This document shows, in pieces, positions 15,658 to 25,800 of a DNA stretch of 64,000 nt. A program made the position numbers and the translations under genes. Source of the stretch: Cognaticolwellia beringensis. Its GTDB lineage: Bacteria > Pseudomonadota > Gammaproteobacteria > Enterobacterales > Alteromonadaceae. A model generated the notes under the pieces. That model did no database searches, was not told where the DNA came from, and saw only the letters and a program-made list of their open reading frames with translations. Where the stretch lies: positions 1-64,000 of the forward strand of contig NZ_CP020465.1 of NCBI RefSeq assembly GCF_002076895.1. The letters run 5' to 3'. Within the stretch, counting starts at the first letter, position 1. Every line of letters begins with the position of its first letter.

Positions 15658-16896
15658 ATGCCAGCATTTAATTATATTGGGCGAGATGCCAGCGGTAGCC
15701 AAGTAAAAGGGGCTATTGAAGCCGCAGATTCTACCGTAGTTGCAGAGCAATTGTCTCGCAAGCGCATTATTCCAATATCAATAGAAAGTGCAAAACAAGC
15801 CACTGATGAAATGACTTCTCAAAATATAGATCTCAACGAGTTATTGGGTTTTAATAAAGTTACGCTCGATGATTTAATTGTTTTTTGTCGACAAATGTAC
15901 GCTTTAGTAAAGTCGGGTGTACCCATTTTAAGAGCCATAAAAGGTATGGCCGAATCGAGTACCTCGATCAAGTTAAAGTCTGCGTTAACTGATATTGCAT
16001 CACAATTAGAAGGGGGTTTTCCGCTCTCGACTACCTTGCATAAGCACCCTAAAATATTCACACCATTATTTGTTTCACTTGTGCATGTTGGTGAAAATAC
16101 CGGTAATCTCGACGATGCATTTTTAAAGCTTGCCGGTTATTTCGAGCGTGAACAAGAAACCCGTAAACGTATAAAAACCGCCTTACGTTACCCAAGCTTT
16201 GTATTAATTGCGCTCGTGGCGGCCTTAGTTATTCTAAATATTTTTGTTATTCCGACATTTGCTAATATGTTCAGTAAGCTAGGCGCGGATCTCCCTTGGT
16301 CAACAAAAATGCTAATAAGCAGTTCAAACTTTTTTCTTAACTATTGGCCACATATGCTAATTGCTAGTATTGTCGGGTTTTTCTCATTACGTCATTATTT
16401 AAATACTCCCGCAGGTATGTATTTATGGGATAAAAGAAAATTAAAACTGCCGGTTGTAGGTGGCGTTATTGAACGTTCAATATTGTCTCGCTTTGCCCAC
16501 AGCTTTTCCATTATTTTGCGTGCAGGTGTACCGATGACGACTGGTTTAACACTGGTCGCAGACGCTGTTGATAATACTTATATGCGAGAGAAAATCTTAG
16601 CTATGCGTAGCAGTATTGAAAGTGGTGAAAGCTTATTGCGGTCATCAGCTAGCAGTAAGTTGTTTACGCCTTTAGTGCTACAAATGGTTGCAGTAGGTGA
16701 AGAAACGGGTCGGGTTGATGAATTACTAGCCGAGGTAGGTGACTATTATGAACGAGAAGTTGATTACGAATTGAGTACCTTAACTGCCCGTATTGAACCG
16801 ATTATGATAGCAATTGTTGCAGCCATGGTTCTCGTGTTGGCCTTAGGTATATTCAGTCCTATGTGGGATATGATGTCAGCATTTCAAGGTAAGTAA
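15658..16896 (+). CDS. mshG: MSHA biogenesis protein MshG (GspF/PilC family platform protein)
   Basis: A 412-residue inner-membrane platform protein with two T2SSF domains (about 73-195 and 275-398). Each has the family pattern: FCRQMYALVKSGVPILRAIKGM then LHVGENTGNLDDAF in the first, and FAHSFSIILRAGVPMTTGLTL then AVGEETGRVDELL in the second. Three membrane segments are evident, near 175-195, 220-245 and 378-400. MshG links the cytoplasmic ATPase to the growing pilus. Length is normal. It lies just downstream of the mshE remnant and upstream of mshF. The gene is intact although its ATPase is lost. Confidence 0.93.
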   Translation: MPAFNYIGRDASGSQVKGAIEAADSTVVAEQLSRKRIIPISIESAKQATDEMTSQNIDLNELLGFNKVTLDDLIVFCRQMYALVKSGVPILRAIKGMAESSTSIKLKSALTDIASQLEGGFPLSTTLHKHPKIFTPLFVSLVHVGENTGNLDDAFLKLAGYFEREQETRKRIKTALRYPSFVLIALVAALVILNIFVIPTFANMFSKLGADLPWSTKMLISSSNFFLNYWPHMLIASIVGFFSLRHYLNTPAGMYLWDKRKLKLPVVGGVIERSILSRFAHSFSIILRAGVPMTTGLTLVADAVDNTYMREKILAMRSSIESGESLLRSSASSKLFTPLVLQMVAVGEETGRVDELLAEVGDYYEREVDYELSTLTARIEPIMIAIVAAMVLVLALGIFSPMWDMMSAFQGK

Positions 16897-16924
16897 ACTT
16901 GTTGTTTTTTAGGATGATAAAACT

Positions 16925-17431
16925 ATGACATCATTACAAGTTTCTGAAAAAAATGAAAAATCTCTTACAGAGATTATTGTTGTTATTGTGCTAGTAGCGT
17001 TGTTAATGGCAAGTTTTATTTTCTATTTTTTTAAACAACAAGGGCAAATAACCCGGGCAGGTTTTGAATCAATAGCACAAGTTTTTTCAGCCCGAGTTAC
17101 CGGCATTCGCGCCCAATGGTTTATGGATTCACAACCAAACGTTGTGAACCTGAAAAGTAACCAAGTACAACCTGATGGTGGCCGTGTCTTGAAAGTGCAG
17201 GTTAATAAGTCGGGATGGGTCGATACCAATAATGAAGCTTTATCATGTCAAATAATCTGGCAATATGTCATGGAGGCACCGTTACTGTACATGAAAGAAC
17301 CGGTAGGCGCCGTTTTGGTAGAGCATGAAAGCCAAGTAGAACCTTATTGCCAATATAGTTTATCAAGTGGAGAATATTTCACTTATCATCGCAACAATGG
17401 CAAAGTTAGTGAGGTTAAATTGGCATATTAA
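16925..17431 (+). CDS. mshF: MSHA biogenesis protein MshF
   Basis: A 168-residue protein with one N-terminal membrane segment (ILIVVIVLVALLMASFIFYF-like, about residues 18-38) and a periplasmic remainder containing a Cys pair. The sequence is poorly conserved between species; the assignment rests on size, single-anchor layout and position between mshG and mshB. Its function in MSHA pilus assembly is not defined. A Shine-Dalgarno AGGAT lies upstream of the ATG. Confidence 0.8.
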   Translation: MTSLQVSEKNEKSLTEIIVVIVLVALLMASFIFYFFKQQGQITRAGFESIAQVFSARVTGIRAQWFMDSQPNVVNLKSNQVQPDGGRVLKVQVNKSGWVDTNNEALSCQIIWQYVMEAPLLYMKEPVGAVLVEHESQVEPYCQYSLSSGEYFTYHRNNGKVSEVKLAY

Positions 17432-17555
17432 ATGCTTGTTGAACATTGCATTTTTACATTCTTTTGTAAGTATTTAGGTAAAATATCACTAAGTAAGTGA
17501 CTTTGTTGCTATTTCGTTGTTAGAATCAAATTAATATAATCGTTAAGAGGTTGTT

Positions 17556-18173
17556 ATGAATAAACAGTCAGGTTTTACCCTAATAGAATTAGTTATAGTG
17601 GTTGTCATCCTAGGGTTTTTGGCGGTTACCGCAATTCCTAAATTTCTCGATTTAACTGATCAAGCAAAGCAGGCAAATATTGAAGGAATGGCTGGTGGTT
17701 TCGCTACTGCTATTTCATTAGCTCGTGCTCAATGGGAAGCTGAAGCACGTCCAAAAGATAACGCAGGTAAAAATATAGTTGATTATGATGGTTCAGTATT
17801 ATTATTAACGACAGAAGGCAGCGGCATTCGTCCTGGTTATGTTGTGTCGTCAGTCAACGGACAAAATAGTGGTGATACACTAGCAGGCGGCATTGATGCG
17901 GCAAACTGTGTCGATATATGGCAAAATATTTTTCAACAGCCACCGCGTGTAACTAGCGCTATTGCAACGTTAAATGGCGATAGCTCGATTGATTACCTTG
18001 CAGCATCGTCTGGTTCAGATGCCTCAACATTATGTCATTTCTATTTGAAAGACACTTTGAGTAAAGATAGTAGCAATAACTTTGCAGACCCTGGTACTTC
18101 AACGAGCATCGGCAACAGTTTTACTTATCAACCGGCTAACAGTTCAGTGATAGTTTATATCAACAATAATTAA
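17556..18173 (+). CDS. mshB: MSHA minor pilin MshB
   Basis: A 205-residue type IV pilin-like protein. The short leader MNKQSG is followed by FTLIELVIVVVILGFLAVTA, with the Gly-Phe cleavage site for prepilin peptidase and Glu5 of the mature protein. Two Cys in the C-terminal part (AANCVDIW and STLCHFY) probably form the D-region disulfide. It lies just before mshA, where mshB is found in Vibrio and Shewanella. The start at 17556 has a GAGG Shine-Dalgarno. Probably a minor pilin or initiator. Confidence 0.9.
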   Translation: MNKQSGFTLIELVIVVVILGFLAVTAIPKFLDLTDQAKQANIEGMAGGFATAISLARAQWEAEARPKDNAGKNIVDYDGSVLLLTTEGSGIRPGYVVSSVNGQNSGDTLAGGIDAANCVDIWQNIFQQPPRVTSAIATLNGDSSIDYLAASSGSDASTLCHFYLKDTLSKDSSNNFADPGTSTSIGNSFTYQPANSSVIVYINNN

Positions 18174-18197
18174 TAATTAACAATAAAGGTTTATGTT

Positions 18198-18701
18198 ATG
18201 AAGAAGTTAACAAACAATAGTTTTAGCAAGCAAAAAGGTTTCACGCTAATTGAATTAGTAGTAGTGATTGTAATTTTAGGTATTTTAGCGGCAACAGCAG
18301 CACCTAAATTTATCGATTTAACGGGTGATGCTCGTAAGTCTGTAATGCAAGGTGTGCAAGGTAGTATCAACAGTGCGGTTAATCTAGCGCATGCTAAAGC
18401 GCTTGTTAGTAATGAAACTAGTGCTGAAGGCTCCATTCAAATTGGCTCACTTCACTATGCATTGGTTAATGGTTACCCTGCAGCTTTAGCTAAAGGCAAT
18501 GGTTCTACTAGTGCTCTAGGTTTAGGCGTTGGTAGCTTAATTGAACTAGACACTGGTTCAGATATAGAGTTCACAGATGCAGCACCATCTGTATTTACCC
18601 ATAAAGGGACTGCAACGGGTGATGTTTGTACAATATCTTACGCTAATGCGGCAGATTCAGAAACACCACCAGTGGTAACAGCAACTCTAACTGATTGTTA
18701 G
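18198..18701 (+). CDS. mshA: MSHA major pilin MshA
   Basis: A 167-residue pilin: leader ending QKG, then FTLIELVVVIVILGILAATAAPKFIDLTGDARKS, the classic MshA N-terminal helix. The C-terminal half has a predicted disulfide pair (GDVCTIS and the terminal LTDC). It is the main pilus subunit, exported across the inner membrane after prepilin peptidase cleavage. It follows mshB by 24 bases, and a very strong terminator directly follows its stop, as expected for the most highly expressed gene of the cluster. Confidence 0.92.
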   Translation: MKKLTNNSFSKQKGFTLIELVVVIVILGILAATAAPKFIDLTGDARKSVMQGVQGSINSAVNLAHAKALVSNETSAEGSIQIGSLHYALVNGYPAALAKGNGSTSALGLGVGSLIELDTGSDIEFTDAAPSVFTHKGTATGDVCTISYANAADSETPPVVTATLTDC

Positions 18702-18717
18702 AGTTTTAATTTAATTT

Positions 18718-18745
18718 AAAAGGAGAGCATTGCTCTCCTTTTTTT
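18718..18745 (+). terminator. Strong intrinsic terminator after mshA
   Basis: AAAAGGAGAG (18718-18727) pairs with CTCTCCTTTT (18733-18742), with C-G closing a tiny loop, followed by a run of T to 18745. It separates mshA from the second pilin gene and would let mshA be expressed above the downstream genes. Confidence 0.92.
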
Positions 18746-18949
18746 GATCTGTTTTTACATGAAAAGCAGATTTGTTGGAATTTCGAGAATTATAGTATTT
18801 TACAGAGTACTAGCATTTAAATGATAATATATTTTTAAGCCTAATTAGATTAAGCTAACTCATAGCGAATGATTAATTGCTAGAGCATTATTGGCTTTAG
18901 TAATTTCAGTAATTTCAGTTATTTTATAAAAGTAGTAAAGGTACGTAGT

Positions 18950-19417
18950 ATGAATTCCAAAGGGTTTACCCTAATTGAACTAATAGTCGTTATAGTAATT
19001 CTTGGCATTTTAGCAGCCACGGCGGCACCTAAATTTATTAACTTAAAGGCTGATGCGCAAACCGCGACATTGCAAGGTGTTAAAGCGACGATGCAGGGGG
19101 CAGCGGCTATGGTACATAGCAAGTCGTTAGTAAAAGGGAATCACAAAAAAGCCAATTCTACTATCAAGCTTATTGATGGTGATTTATTAATAAAATACGG
19201 ATATCCTCGTGCTAATATAAACGAGTGGAAACGTATAATAAACGTTGATGAAAATTTTAATTACTTAGGATTTGGTAGTAGCTCATTGAACGTTTTAGTT
19301 ATTTATCGCAAAGATACCCCAGCTCCTACCGGTGCTAATAGCCCTTGTATGGTATATTATTTGGAGTCAACAAAGCCAAACACTGCCCCACAGTTTATTT
19401 TAAACGAGTGTGTTTAA
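18950..19417 (+). CDS. Additional MshA-like pilin
   Basis: A 155-residue prepilin with leader MNSKG, then FTLIELIVVIVILGILAATAAPKFINLKADAQTATLQGVKATMQG. This N-terminus is nearly the same as that of MshA; the C-terminal half is different, with a Cys pair (SPCMVYYL and the terminal NECV). It lies between the mshA terminator and mshC, so it is an extra pilin relative to the usual one-pilin layout, probably from duplication and divergence. It could be an alternative major subunit or a minor pilin. The 250-base gap upstream suggests its own promoter. The start has AAAGG upstream. Confidence 0.85.
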   Translation: MNSKGFTLIELIVVIVILGILAATAAPKFINLKADAQTATLQGVKATMQGAAAMVHSKSLVKGNHKKANSTIKLIDGDLLIKYGYPRANINEWKRIINVDENFNYLGFGSSSLNVLVIYRKDTPAPTGANSPCMVYYLESTKPNTAPQFILNECV

Positions 19418-19429
19418 CGTTTAAATAGC

Positions 19430-19939
19430 ATGGGAGTTGGAGTGAATAAAATCAAATCGATAAACTTTTCATCAAAAACCTTGATAGGTGGTTTTACACT
19501 CATAGAACTAATTATTGTGATTATTATATTAGGTATTCTCACCATTACAGTCGCGCCAAAATTTTTCACTTCTAAAGGTTTTTCAGAATATGCCTACCGT
19601 ACTGATGTAATTGCAAAATTACGTTTAATTCAAACCAAGGCTATGCAACAAACTAATAGTGGTTATTGCCATAGCGTATTAGTGACCGCAACTAAGCTAG
19701 GCACACCTGAAAACTGTGGTTCGTCTCCAAGTTTTGCTGCACCATGGCAAGACAGTGCCTCCAAACTGCAGATAGATAGTAACGACAATATTACCTTCAG
19801 CACTAACTTCACTGGTAATAGTTTCTCTTTTGACAGTATGGGGCGACCTTCTTGTGCAGCACCATGCATAATTACCATTAGTGGCGAGCAAAGTATTAGC
19901 GTTCAAATAGAGGCAGAGGGTTATATCCATGCACTCTAA
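19430..19939 (+). CDS. mshC: MSHA minor pilin MshC
   Basis: A 169-residue pseudopilin: a leader of about 21 residues ending in GG, then FTLIELIIVIIILGILTITVAPKFF. The body has a Cys-rich middle (GYCHSV, ENCGSS) and a later pair (PSCAAPC). Position before mshD fits mshC. It follows the extra pilin by 12 bases and overlaps the mshD start by 11 bases, showing tight coupling. Confidence 0.85.
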   Translation: MGVGVNKIKSINFSSKTLIGGFTLIELIIVIIILGILTITVAPKFFTSKGFSEYAYRTDVIAKLRLIQTKAMQQTNSGYCHSVLVTATKLGTPENCGSSPSFAAPWQDSASKLQIDSNDNITFSTNFTGNSFSFDSMGRPSCAAPCIITISGEQSISVQIEAEGYIHAL

Positions 19940-20534
19940 GAGTAATTCATCTTCTGTATTTGTGTTATTGGCTAGAACTTCACAGCAAGGCTTTACCTTG
20001 ATTGAAACTATAGTCGGCATTGTCGTGTTATCTATTGCCTTCTCAATATTCACCACCTTAATTTACCCGTTAGCGAATCAAAGCGCAGAGCAAGTGCATC
20101 AAATTAAAGCGGCAGAGCTTGGTCAGTCGATGATCAATGAAATTCTGGGAAAAGCTTTTGATGAAAACTCAGAGATGTCGGGTGGTTTTTATCGCTGTGG
20201 CGAAGATCAAAACAATGATGGTGAAATTAAAGCGCTTGATGGAGAAACATGTTCAGATGTATTAGCTAACGAAGAAGCGGATACAAGAGAGCTATTTGAC
20301 GATGTAGATGATTATAATGGCTTAACTATTATTGAAAGCTCGTTGGGGGGCAGTGACTCGCTCGGCGATATGTATGTTGGCTACCAAATTAAGGTCAATG
20401 TTATTAACGACAGCGACTATGATGGTGACAATGATGGGGCTGATAACAACTACACGGCCAAGCTCATAACAGTAACTATTACGACACCGCAAGATTTTGA
20501 TTTTGACTTTTCTGTTTATCGGGTGAATTTTTAA
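19929..20534 (+). CDS. mshD: MSHA minor pilin MshD
   Basis: A 201-residue pseudopilin with leader ending QQG, then FTLIETIVGIVVLSIAFSIF (Glu5 kept). The second half is acidic and contains Asp-rich stretches (GEDQNNDGEIKALDGE; DYDGDNDGADNN) that could bind calcium. The start codon overlaps the end of mshC and its stop overlaps the start of mshO (TAATG). The assignment is by order and by type IV pilin class V-like N-terminus. Confidence 0.87.
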   Translation: MHSKSNSSSVFVLLARTSQQGFTLIETIVGIVVLSIAFSIFTTLIYPLANQSAEQVHQIKAAELGQSMINEILGKAFDENSEMSGGFYRCGEDQNNDGEIKALDGETCSDVLANEEADTRELFDDVDDYNGLTIIESSLGGSDSLGDMYVGYQIKVNVINDSDYDGDNDGADNNYTAKLITVTITTPQDFDFDFSVYRVNF

Positions 20535-21361
20535 TGCGTCAATTACCTAAATATCAGCAAGGCTTTACTTTAGTGGAGCTAGTTACCGTTATCGTAATAT
20601 TAGGCGTATTGGCGAGTAGTATTACCTCATTTTTGCGTTTTGGCACTAAAAGTTATACCGATGCTGCCGATCGAGAAGCGTTAATTTCTACCGCAAGGTT
20701 TGTTGTTGAGCGCCTTAACCGTGAAGTGAGGCATGCACTGCCTAATAGTATTCGTACTATTGGCTCAAATAATCAATGCTTAGAGTTTGTCCCTATCGAT
20801 AAAAGTGCTATTTATTTGGATATTCCGGTAGCACCTGAACCGGCAAGTAATAGTGTTGATGTGGTCATGTTAGAAGATCCACTTCAGGCAACAACTCAAT
20901 ATGTTGCTGTTTATGCGTTAAACAGTGACGATATTTACAATACGGCCTCTGGGGTGATTGAAGCGTTTTCTTCAGTTGATAATTCAGGCAATAAGCAAAC
21001 ACCCTCAAAAATTAACTTCGCTAACAACATACTTTTTAATGCTGAATCACCTACTAGCCGCTTGTACTTTATTGATTCACCCATTAGTTATTGCGTGGAA
21101 AGTAATGCGATATTTCGTTACCAAGGCTACGGCTTTGGCGGTTACTTGAGTAGTGGCTTACCTAATGCTAACGCTAGTGCAACTCGGGTTTTAATGGCAG
21201 AGCATATTGCTAATTATTCATCGTCTGGCAATATTTTACCATTTCAAACTTTTCCGGCTACGTTGCAACGAAATGGCTTAGCAATGACAAGGTTGAAGTT
21301 TGTGCGTAACTTAGAAGAAGTTGTATTTAATAATGAGATACAGGTGCCCAATGTCCCTTGA
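20534..21361 (+). CDS. mshO: MSHA minor pilin MshO
   Basis: A 275-residue pseudopilin of the GspJ/PilW kind: leader MRQLPKYQQG, then FTLVELVTVIVILGVLASSITSFL with a larger globular part (two Cys, NNQCLEF and ISYCVES). The size matches MshO. Its end overlaps the mshP start, so mshD-O-P form one translationally coupled set, probably the tip or priming complex of the pilus. Confidence 0.87.
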   Translation: MRQLPKYQQGFTLVELVTVIVILGVLASSITSFLRFGTKSYTDAADREALISTARFVVERLNREVRHALPNSIRTIGSNNQCLEFVPIDKSAIYLDIPVAPEPASNSVDVVMLEDPLQATTQYVAVYALNSDDIYNTASGVIEAFSSVDNSGNKQTPSKINFANNILFNAESPTSRLYFIDSPISYCVESNAIFRYQGYGFGGYLSSGLPNANASATRVLMAEHIANYSSSGNILPFQTFPATLQRNGLAMTRLKFVRNLEEVVFNNEIQVPNVP

Positions 21362-21836
21362 GCAAATCATTATAGTAACTAAAACACAGAGTAAATTACC
21401 AATGCGCCTGTACAAAAGCGAATATAAAAATAGGCAAAAGGGTAGCGCATTAGTTATCGCTATTTTTATTATTATTGTCTTGTCTGCACTTGGCGCAGCA
21501 TTAGTGAATATGCTCGATTCAAGCCAAGAAGGTGTGGCGTACGAGGTATTAGGTACACGAGCTTATACAGCAGCACAGAGTGGATTACAGTGGCAGTTAG
21601 CTGAAGTGTTTCCGCTAAGTAGTCATGCCGCAATTTGTAAAAGCCAAGCTGATATTAATAGTAGAACCCCTACCTTTCTAAATGTTAAGGGGTTAGCACA
21701 GTGTACAGTAAGTGTAACTTGCAATGATTTTGAACTTGATAGCGTTCGTTATTACTCGATTACTAGCACTGGGCAGTGTAATCTTGATGGTGAAGTAACG
21801 TCGAGAAGGGTTGCTGTTGAAGCCCGTAGCCTATAA
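21351..21836 (+). CDS. mshP: MSHA biogenesis protein MshP (PilX-like)
   Basis: A 161-residue membrane-anchored protein. The GSALVIAIFIIIVLSALGAALVNM segment (about residues 29-52) is the PilX/MshP N-terminal helix, with QKGS in place of a standard cleavage site. Four Cys lie in the second half. I chose the ATG at 21351, which overlaps mshO by 11 bases and has AGGTG just upstream; the open frame extends to 21321. A later ATG at 21402 is also possible. Confidence 0.83.
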   Translation: MSLEQIIIVTKTQSKLPMRLYKSEYKNRQKGSALVIAIFIIIVLSALGAALVNMLDSSQEGVAYEVLGTRAYTAAQSGLQWQLAEVFPLSSHAAICKSQADINSRTPTFLNVKGLAQCTVSVTCNDFELDSVRYYSITSTGQCNLDGEVTSRRVAVEARSL

Positions 21837-22021
21837 CCTGTTATTAACGTAAAAACGATTTTTAATATAAGTGTTAGCTTTTTTTACACTCTTATACTTT
21901 ATCAAAATCACACTATTTTAATCTTGATGATTTATATGACGTTTGTTTTATTGGCTTAATATTTGCATATTCAAGTTTGTCTATAACATTACTGTCGTTT
22001 TTCATTAGTTGGGGTCTTATA

Positions 22022-22585
22022 ATGATCAAGTATACAAACAAATTACTTATTGCGCTTTTTTGCTTAGTTTCTAGCTCGACTTTTGCTAGTTTAATTACAA
22101 CTGAGCTTGCTGAAGATTCCTATATTTCATACGGTGGCTATGATTGGACTTGGGCTTCTTCAGTGAACGTCACTAATTATACAAAGAATGATTTTTTTAA
22201 TCCGGGAACAACAATTGATAATACCTTTGAAGATGCAAGTTTCCACGCTGGGTGGATGAGTTTTGCAGAAGGTAGTGAGATTGATACGTTATTTCAACAG
22301 TTAAAGTTGTCTGATTTTATGCGTAATGGTACCGCTATTCATTCATTTCAATATTGGAATTCTTACTTTTCTGAAGTCGATACCGTTTTTCAACCAAACC
22401 ATAATGATTATAACGAATTTGCCTTTGATAGTCGTAGTGGGAAAAAAGATGATAGTGGTAACTTTGATATTTTTGAAACATTCTATGTTCGTACCTCAGT
22501 AGCTAAAGTTCCTGAACCAACCACTTTATTCATTTTCGCAGCCGGCCTTATTGGTTTTACACTGCGTAAGCACAACGCAAAATAA
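22022..22585 (+). CDS. PEP-CTERM sorting-domain protein inside the MSHA locus
   Basis: A 187-residue secreted protein: signal peptide MIKYTNKLLIALFCLVSSSTFA, a short body rich in aromatic and acidic residues, and a C-terminal PEP-CTERM tail (VPEPTTLFIFAAGLIGFTLR followed by KHNAK): the VPEP motif, a hydrophobic helix and a basic end. Such tails direct proteins to exosortase (EpsH/XrtA) at the inner membrane; no exosortase is in this window. It is preceded by GGGG as Shine-Dalgarno and followed by a strong terminator, so it is its own unit. It is not part of standard MSHA clusters, where mshQ follows mshP directly. The body is not recognised. Confidence 0.85.
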   Translation: MIKYTNKLLIALFCLVSSSTFASLITTELAEDSYISYGGYDWTWASSVNVTNYTKNDFFNPGTTIDNTFEDASFHAGWMSFAEGSEIDTLFQQLKLSDFMRNGTAIHSFQYWNSYFSEVDTVFQPNHNDYNEFAFDSRSGKKDDSGNFDIFETFYVRTSVAKVPEPTTLFIFAAGLIGFTLRKHNAK

Positions 22586-22603
22586 TTTGATAAGATGTTT
22601 TCC

Positions 22604-22627
22604 AAACCCGCTATATGCGGGTTTTTT
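22604..22627 (+). terminator. Intrinsic terminator after the PEP-CTERM gene
   Basis: AAACCCGC (22604-22611) pairs with GCGGGTTT (22617-22624) over a 5-base loop and runs into TTTTTT. Confidence 0.92.
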
Positions 22628-22831
22628 ATTGCTTATTAATGCACATAGCGGTACCTTTAAATATTTATAGTAGCCGTAAATGTGGTCTTGGCAGATTGTT
22701 CTGTTTCGACTTTCTTCTCTACCTTACGGTTAAATGAGTAATTTCCATTTCGCAGCGTTAATCGCAGAACTGATGCGAATTTAATTCAGCTGTAGAATTC
22801 AGCTACTTTGGATGTATAAGGGTTGTAACGT

Positions 22832-25800
22832 ATGAAGTACCTTTTATTGCTGCTTGTTTGTTTGTTGTCATTTTCTGCAGGTGCTTTCGAGGATATTTTA
22901 TATGACTTTAAAACCAGAACACCGGGTAACAACATCGTTGCCTATAAAGGTTCAAGTAGTGCGCAGGTCCCATCTAGCTTAGCACTCGGAGCGCAAGTCA
23001 CAGCAGCTGAATACAATGCCTTAAAAATAGACGATCAGAGCTATCAGAATAGTACTACCTCGACAAACAACAGTTTCCCTTATACGCAATTTGTAATAAC
23101 TATAGATGAGGATGAAACCGATATTACAACGTTCACTATTTTATGGAACGGGTATGGAACAAATGACAACAACGGTAGGAAAGATGGCGTTGACTTATAT
23201 ATCTGGAACTTCCAACAGAATGGTTATCAACTTGTAGATAGGACAGACTCTACTAGTAATGAAATCACGCTTAGTGGTCAGGCAACCAGTAATATGACAG
23301 ATTATTTTGGCAGTTCTAACCAAAATGCAATGGTTTTGTATGTAGTCGCCAGAGACAAAAAGTCAGGAAACGTTCAGAGCTCTAATATTTATAGTGATTA
23401 TGTCAACCTAACAGTGACGGTGCCAGACCCTCCGCCTGCATTTGCTATGGCAAATTTTCAGTTTGATGAGTGTGTCTATATTGGCAGCGGCAATGAAGTA
23501 ATCGATCAATTCAATACTTATTCTGGCACCAGTCATAACGGTGTCAATACTTCTGAAGAAGCACAAATAGAAAACGCGCTGGCAATTAGCAGTGCTGCCC
23601 ATCATGTACAAACCAGTATTCCATTACCTGATAGGTACAGTGTCTCAACCTGGTTTAAAAAGCCTACGGACACAACCGGTAATCGTTATTTTGTACTTGG
23701 CGCAATGGAAAATGGCAGCGATTTACTGGTAATAGATAGAGACAATAATTGGCGTTGGGCTATTTATAGTTCAAACCCTCAACAAACTATTTATGGTAAT
23801 TATAGTTTTAATAGCTTAGATAATGACTGGCATCATCTGGCGATAGTCTATAAAAACCGTCAATCAAATTTATATATTGACGGCGTTTTTGTTGAGGCTA
23901 TTAACCTTATTCCTGCCGGCACGTTAAAATATATCGGCACTTCATTTGACGATGTGAATATTACTGCATCACAAGGTTTTAGAGCGCCTTTAGATGAATT
24001 TATTGTTTTTAATGGCGCGTTAAAAGCGAGCGAAATTACCACTATTTATAATAATCAGTTTAGCGGTGTTAATTATGATGGCAGTGTTCGTGCTAGCCCT
24101 AACTGTATCAAATTAATTGCGAAATATTCGCTAGATGAAAGCTCGTGGAGTAGCGCCGCTGGCGAGGTTTTAGATAGTACGGGAAGCTTGAATGGCCAAT
24201 CATTTAATGGTGCAAATACGGCATTAAACTCGCCCGCGCTAACGGGCAACCCGGGTACTTGTGGTTTTGGTGTTTTCGACGGTATTGATGATTATGTCAG
24301 TATTACTGACAACGCAGCATTAGACATACCAAGAGAATTGACTATTACTGCTTGGATAAATCCGAAATCACTACCAAGCGTTAGCACAGGTTTACATACC
24401 ATAGTTTCAAAAGATGAAAACTATGAGTTTCACTTACGAGCTACAGGTGAAATTAACTGGTGGTGGCAAACCAATGAGCTTACGACTTCAGGAGCAGGCA
24501 TTACGCCTGATAGTTGGTATCACATAGCAATAACTTACCAAAGTGGTGAACAGGTGATTTATGTTAATGGTGTTGAAAGAGGCTCTAGTGCGTTTAGCGA
24601 CCAGTTAACTTTAAATAATGATCCATTGAATATTGGACAAGATCAAAATCAAGAACATGGTGAAGAATCTCGTTACTTTCACGGCTTTATTGATGAGGTA
24701 AAGATATATAAAGGCGCGCTTAGCTCAACAGAGGTTAATGAGGTTTATAATGAACGACATGCTTGTGCTGAGCCCGTTATACATCATTATGAAATAGGTC
24801 ATGACGGTAATGGTTTAACCTGTGCCGCCGAGCCAATAACGATAAAAGCATGTAGTAATAGTGGCTGCACAACCGAAAGTACTGAATCAGTTAGCTTAAA
24901 TTTTAATATTACTAGCTCAGTAACGGGTAAAGAGATTACCGCCTCGCCGACCTTTAACGGCAGTACTCATATTAATTTAAGCCATACAACGGCAGAAACA
25001 CTGGTGTTATCTATTGATGGTGCGAGCATAGCCGCTAGCAACGCTGTTGAATGTTCAGGTTTTGGCACAAGTTGTGAGATCACCTTTACTGATGCAGGTT
25101 TCAGGTTCTTGTACGGTGACACTAATAGCGAAGTTATTGAACACCAAACAGCCGGCGCTGTTTTTAGTGAGGCGTTAAAAATACAAGCGGTAAAAAGCAA
25201 TAATGGTGTTTGCGAAGGGATATTCGCCGGTAATGTTGAGGTTAGTCTTGCTCAACAAAATGTCACGCCTGATATCAGCTTTAACGCCGGGTTAGCGTTT
25301 CAAACGAACGGCGCTAATATCGCCAAACATCCACTATTTACTGATAATGTGACCTTGAACTTTGGTAACGACAGTATTGCTGTTATACCAACTCCTAGTT
25401 ACTTGGACGTAGGCGAAATTCGACTGCAAGCCCGTTACTCAAACGCCAATGTTTCGCTGGAAGGTAGTTCAAATAATTTTTGGGTGAAACCGCATAGTTT
25501 TGCGATTTCAGCAACAAACGCACTAGGTGTAGTAAATGGTAATAGTGCTACGAGTACAATAACCCATAAAGCTGGAGATAATTTCGACTTTACCGTTAGC
25601 GCACTTAATGCCGCCGGTAATTTAACGCAAAATTACCGTCAATCTGATGGTGAATTACAGGTGAAAGTATCACGCGTTGCACCAGTACTTAATGGCGCAA
25701 TTGACGGACAGTTTACTTACGCGCTAGGACAAAATCGCGCGGCAACAACTAGTGCCATTTTTCAAAGCGCTATATTAACGAGTTTTAGCGATGGCGAAAA

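Noticed and set aside
17512-17540. Promoter with a perfect TATAAT just upstream of mshB
   Set aside because: The -10 box is only 15 bases from the start codon, which would leave the Shine-Dalgarno at or before the transcript start, and the -35 match is poor.
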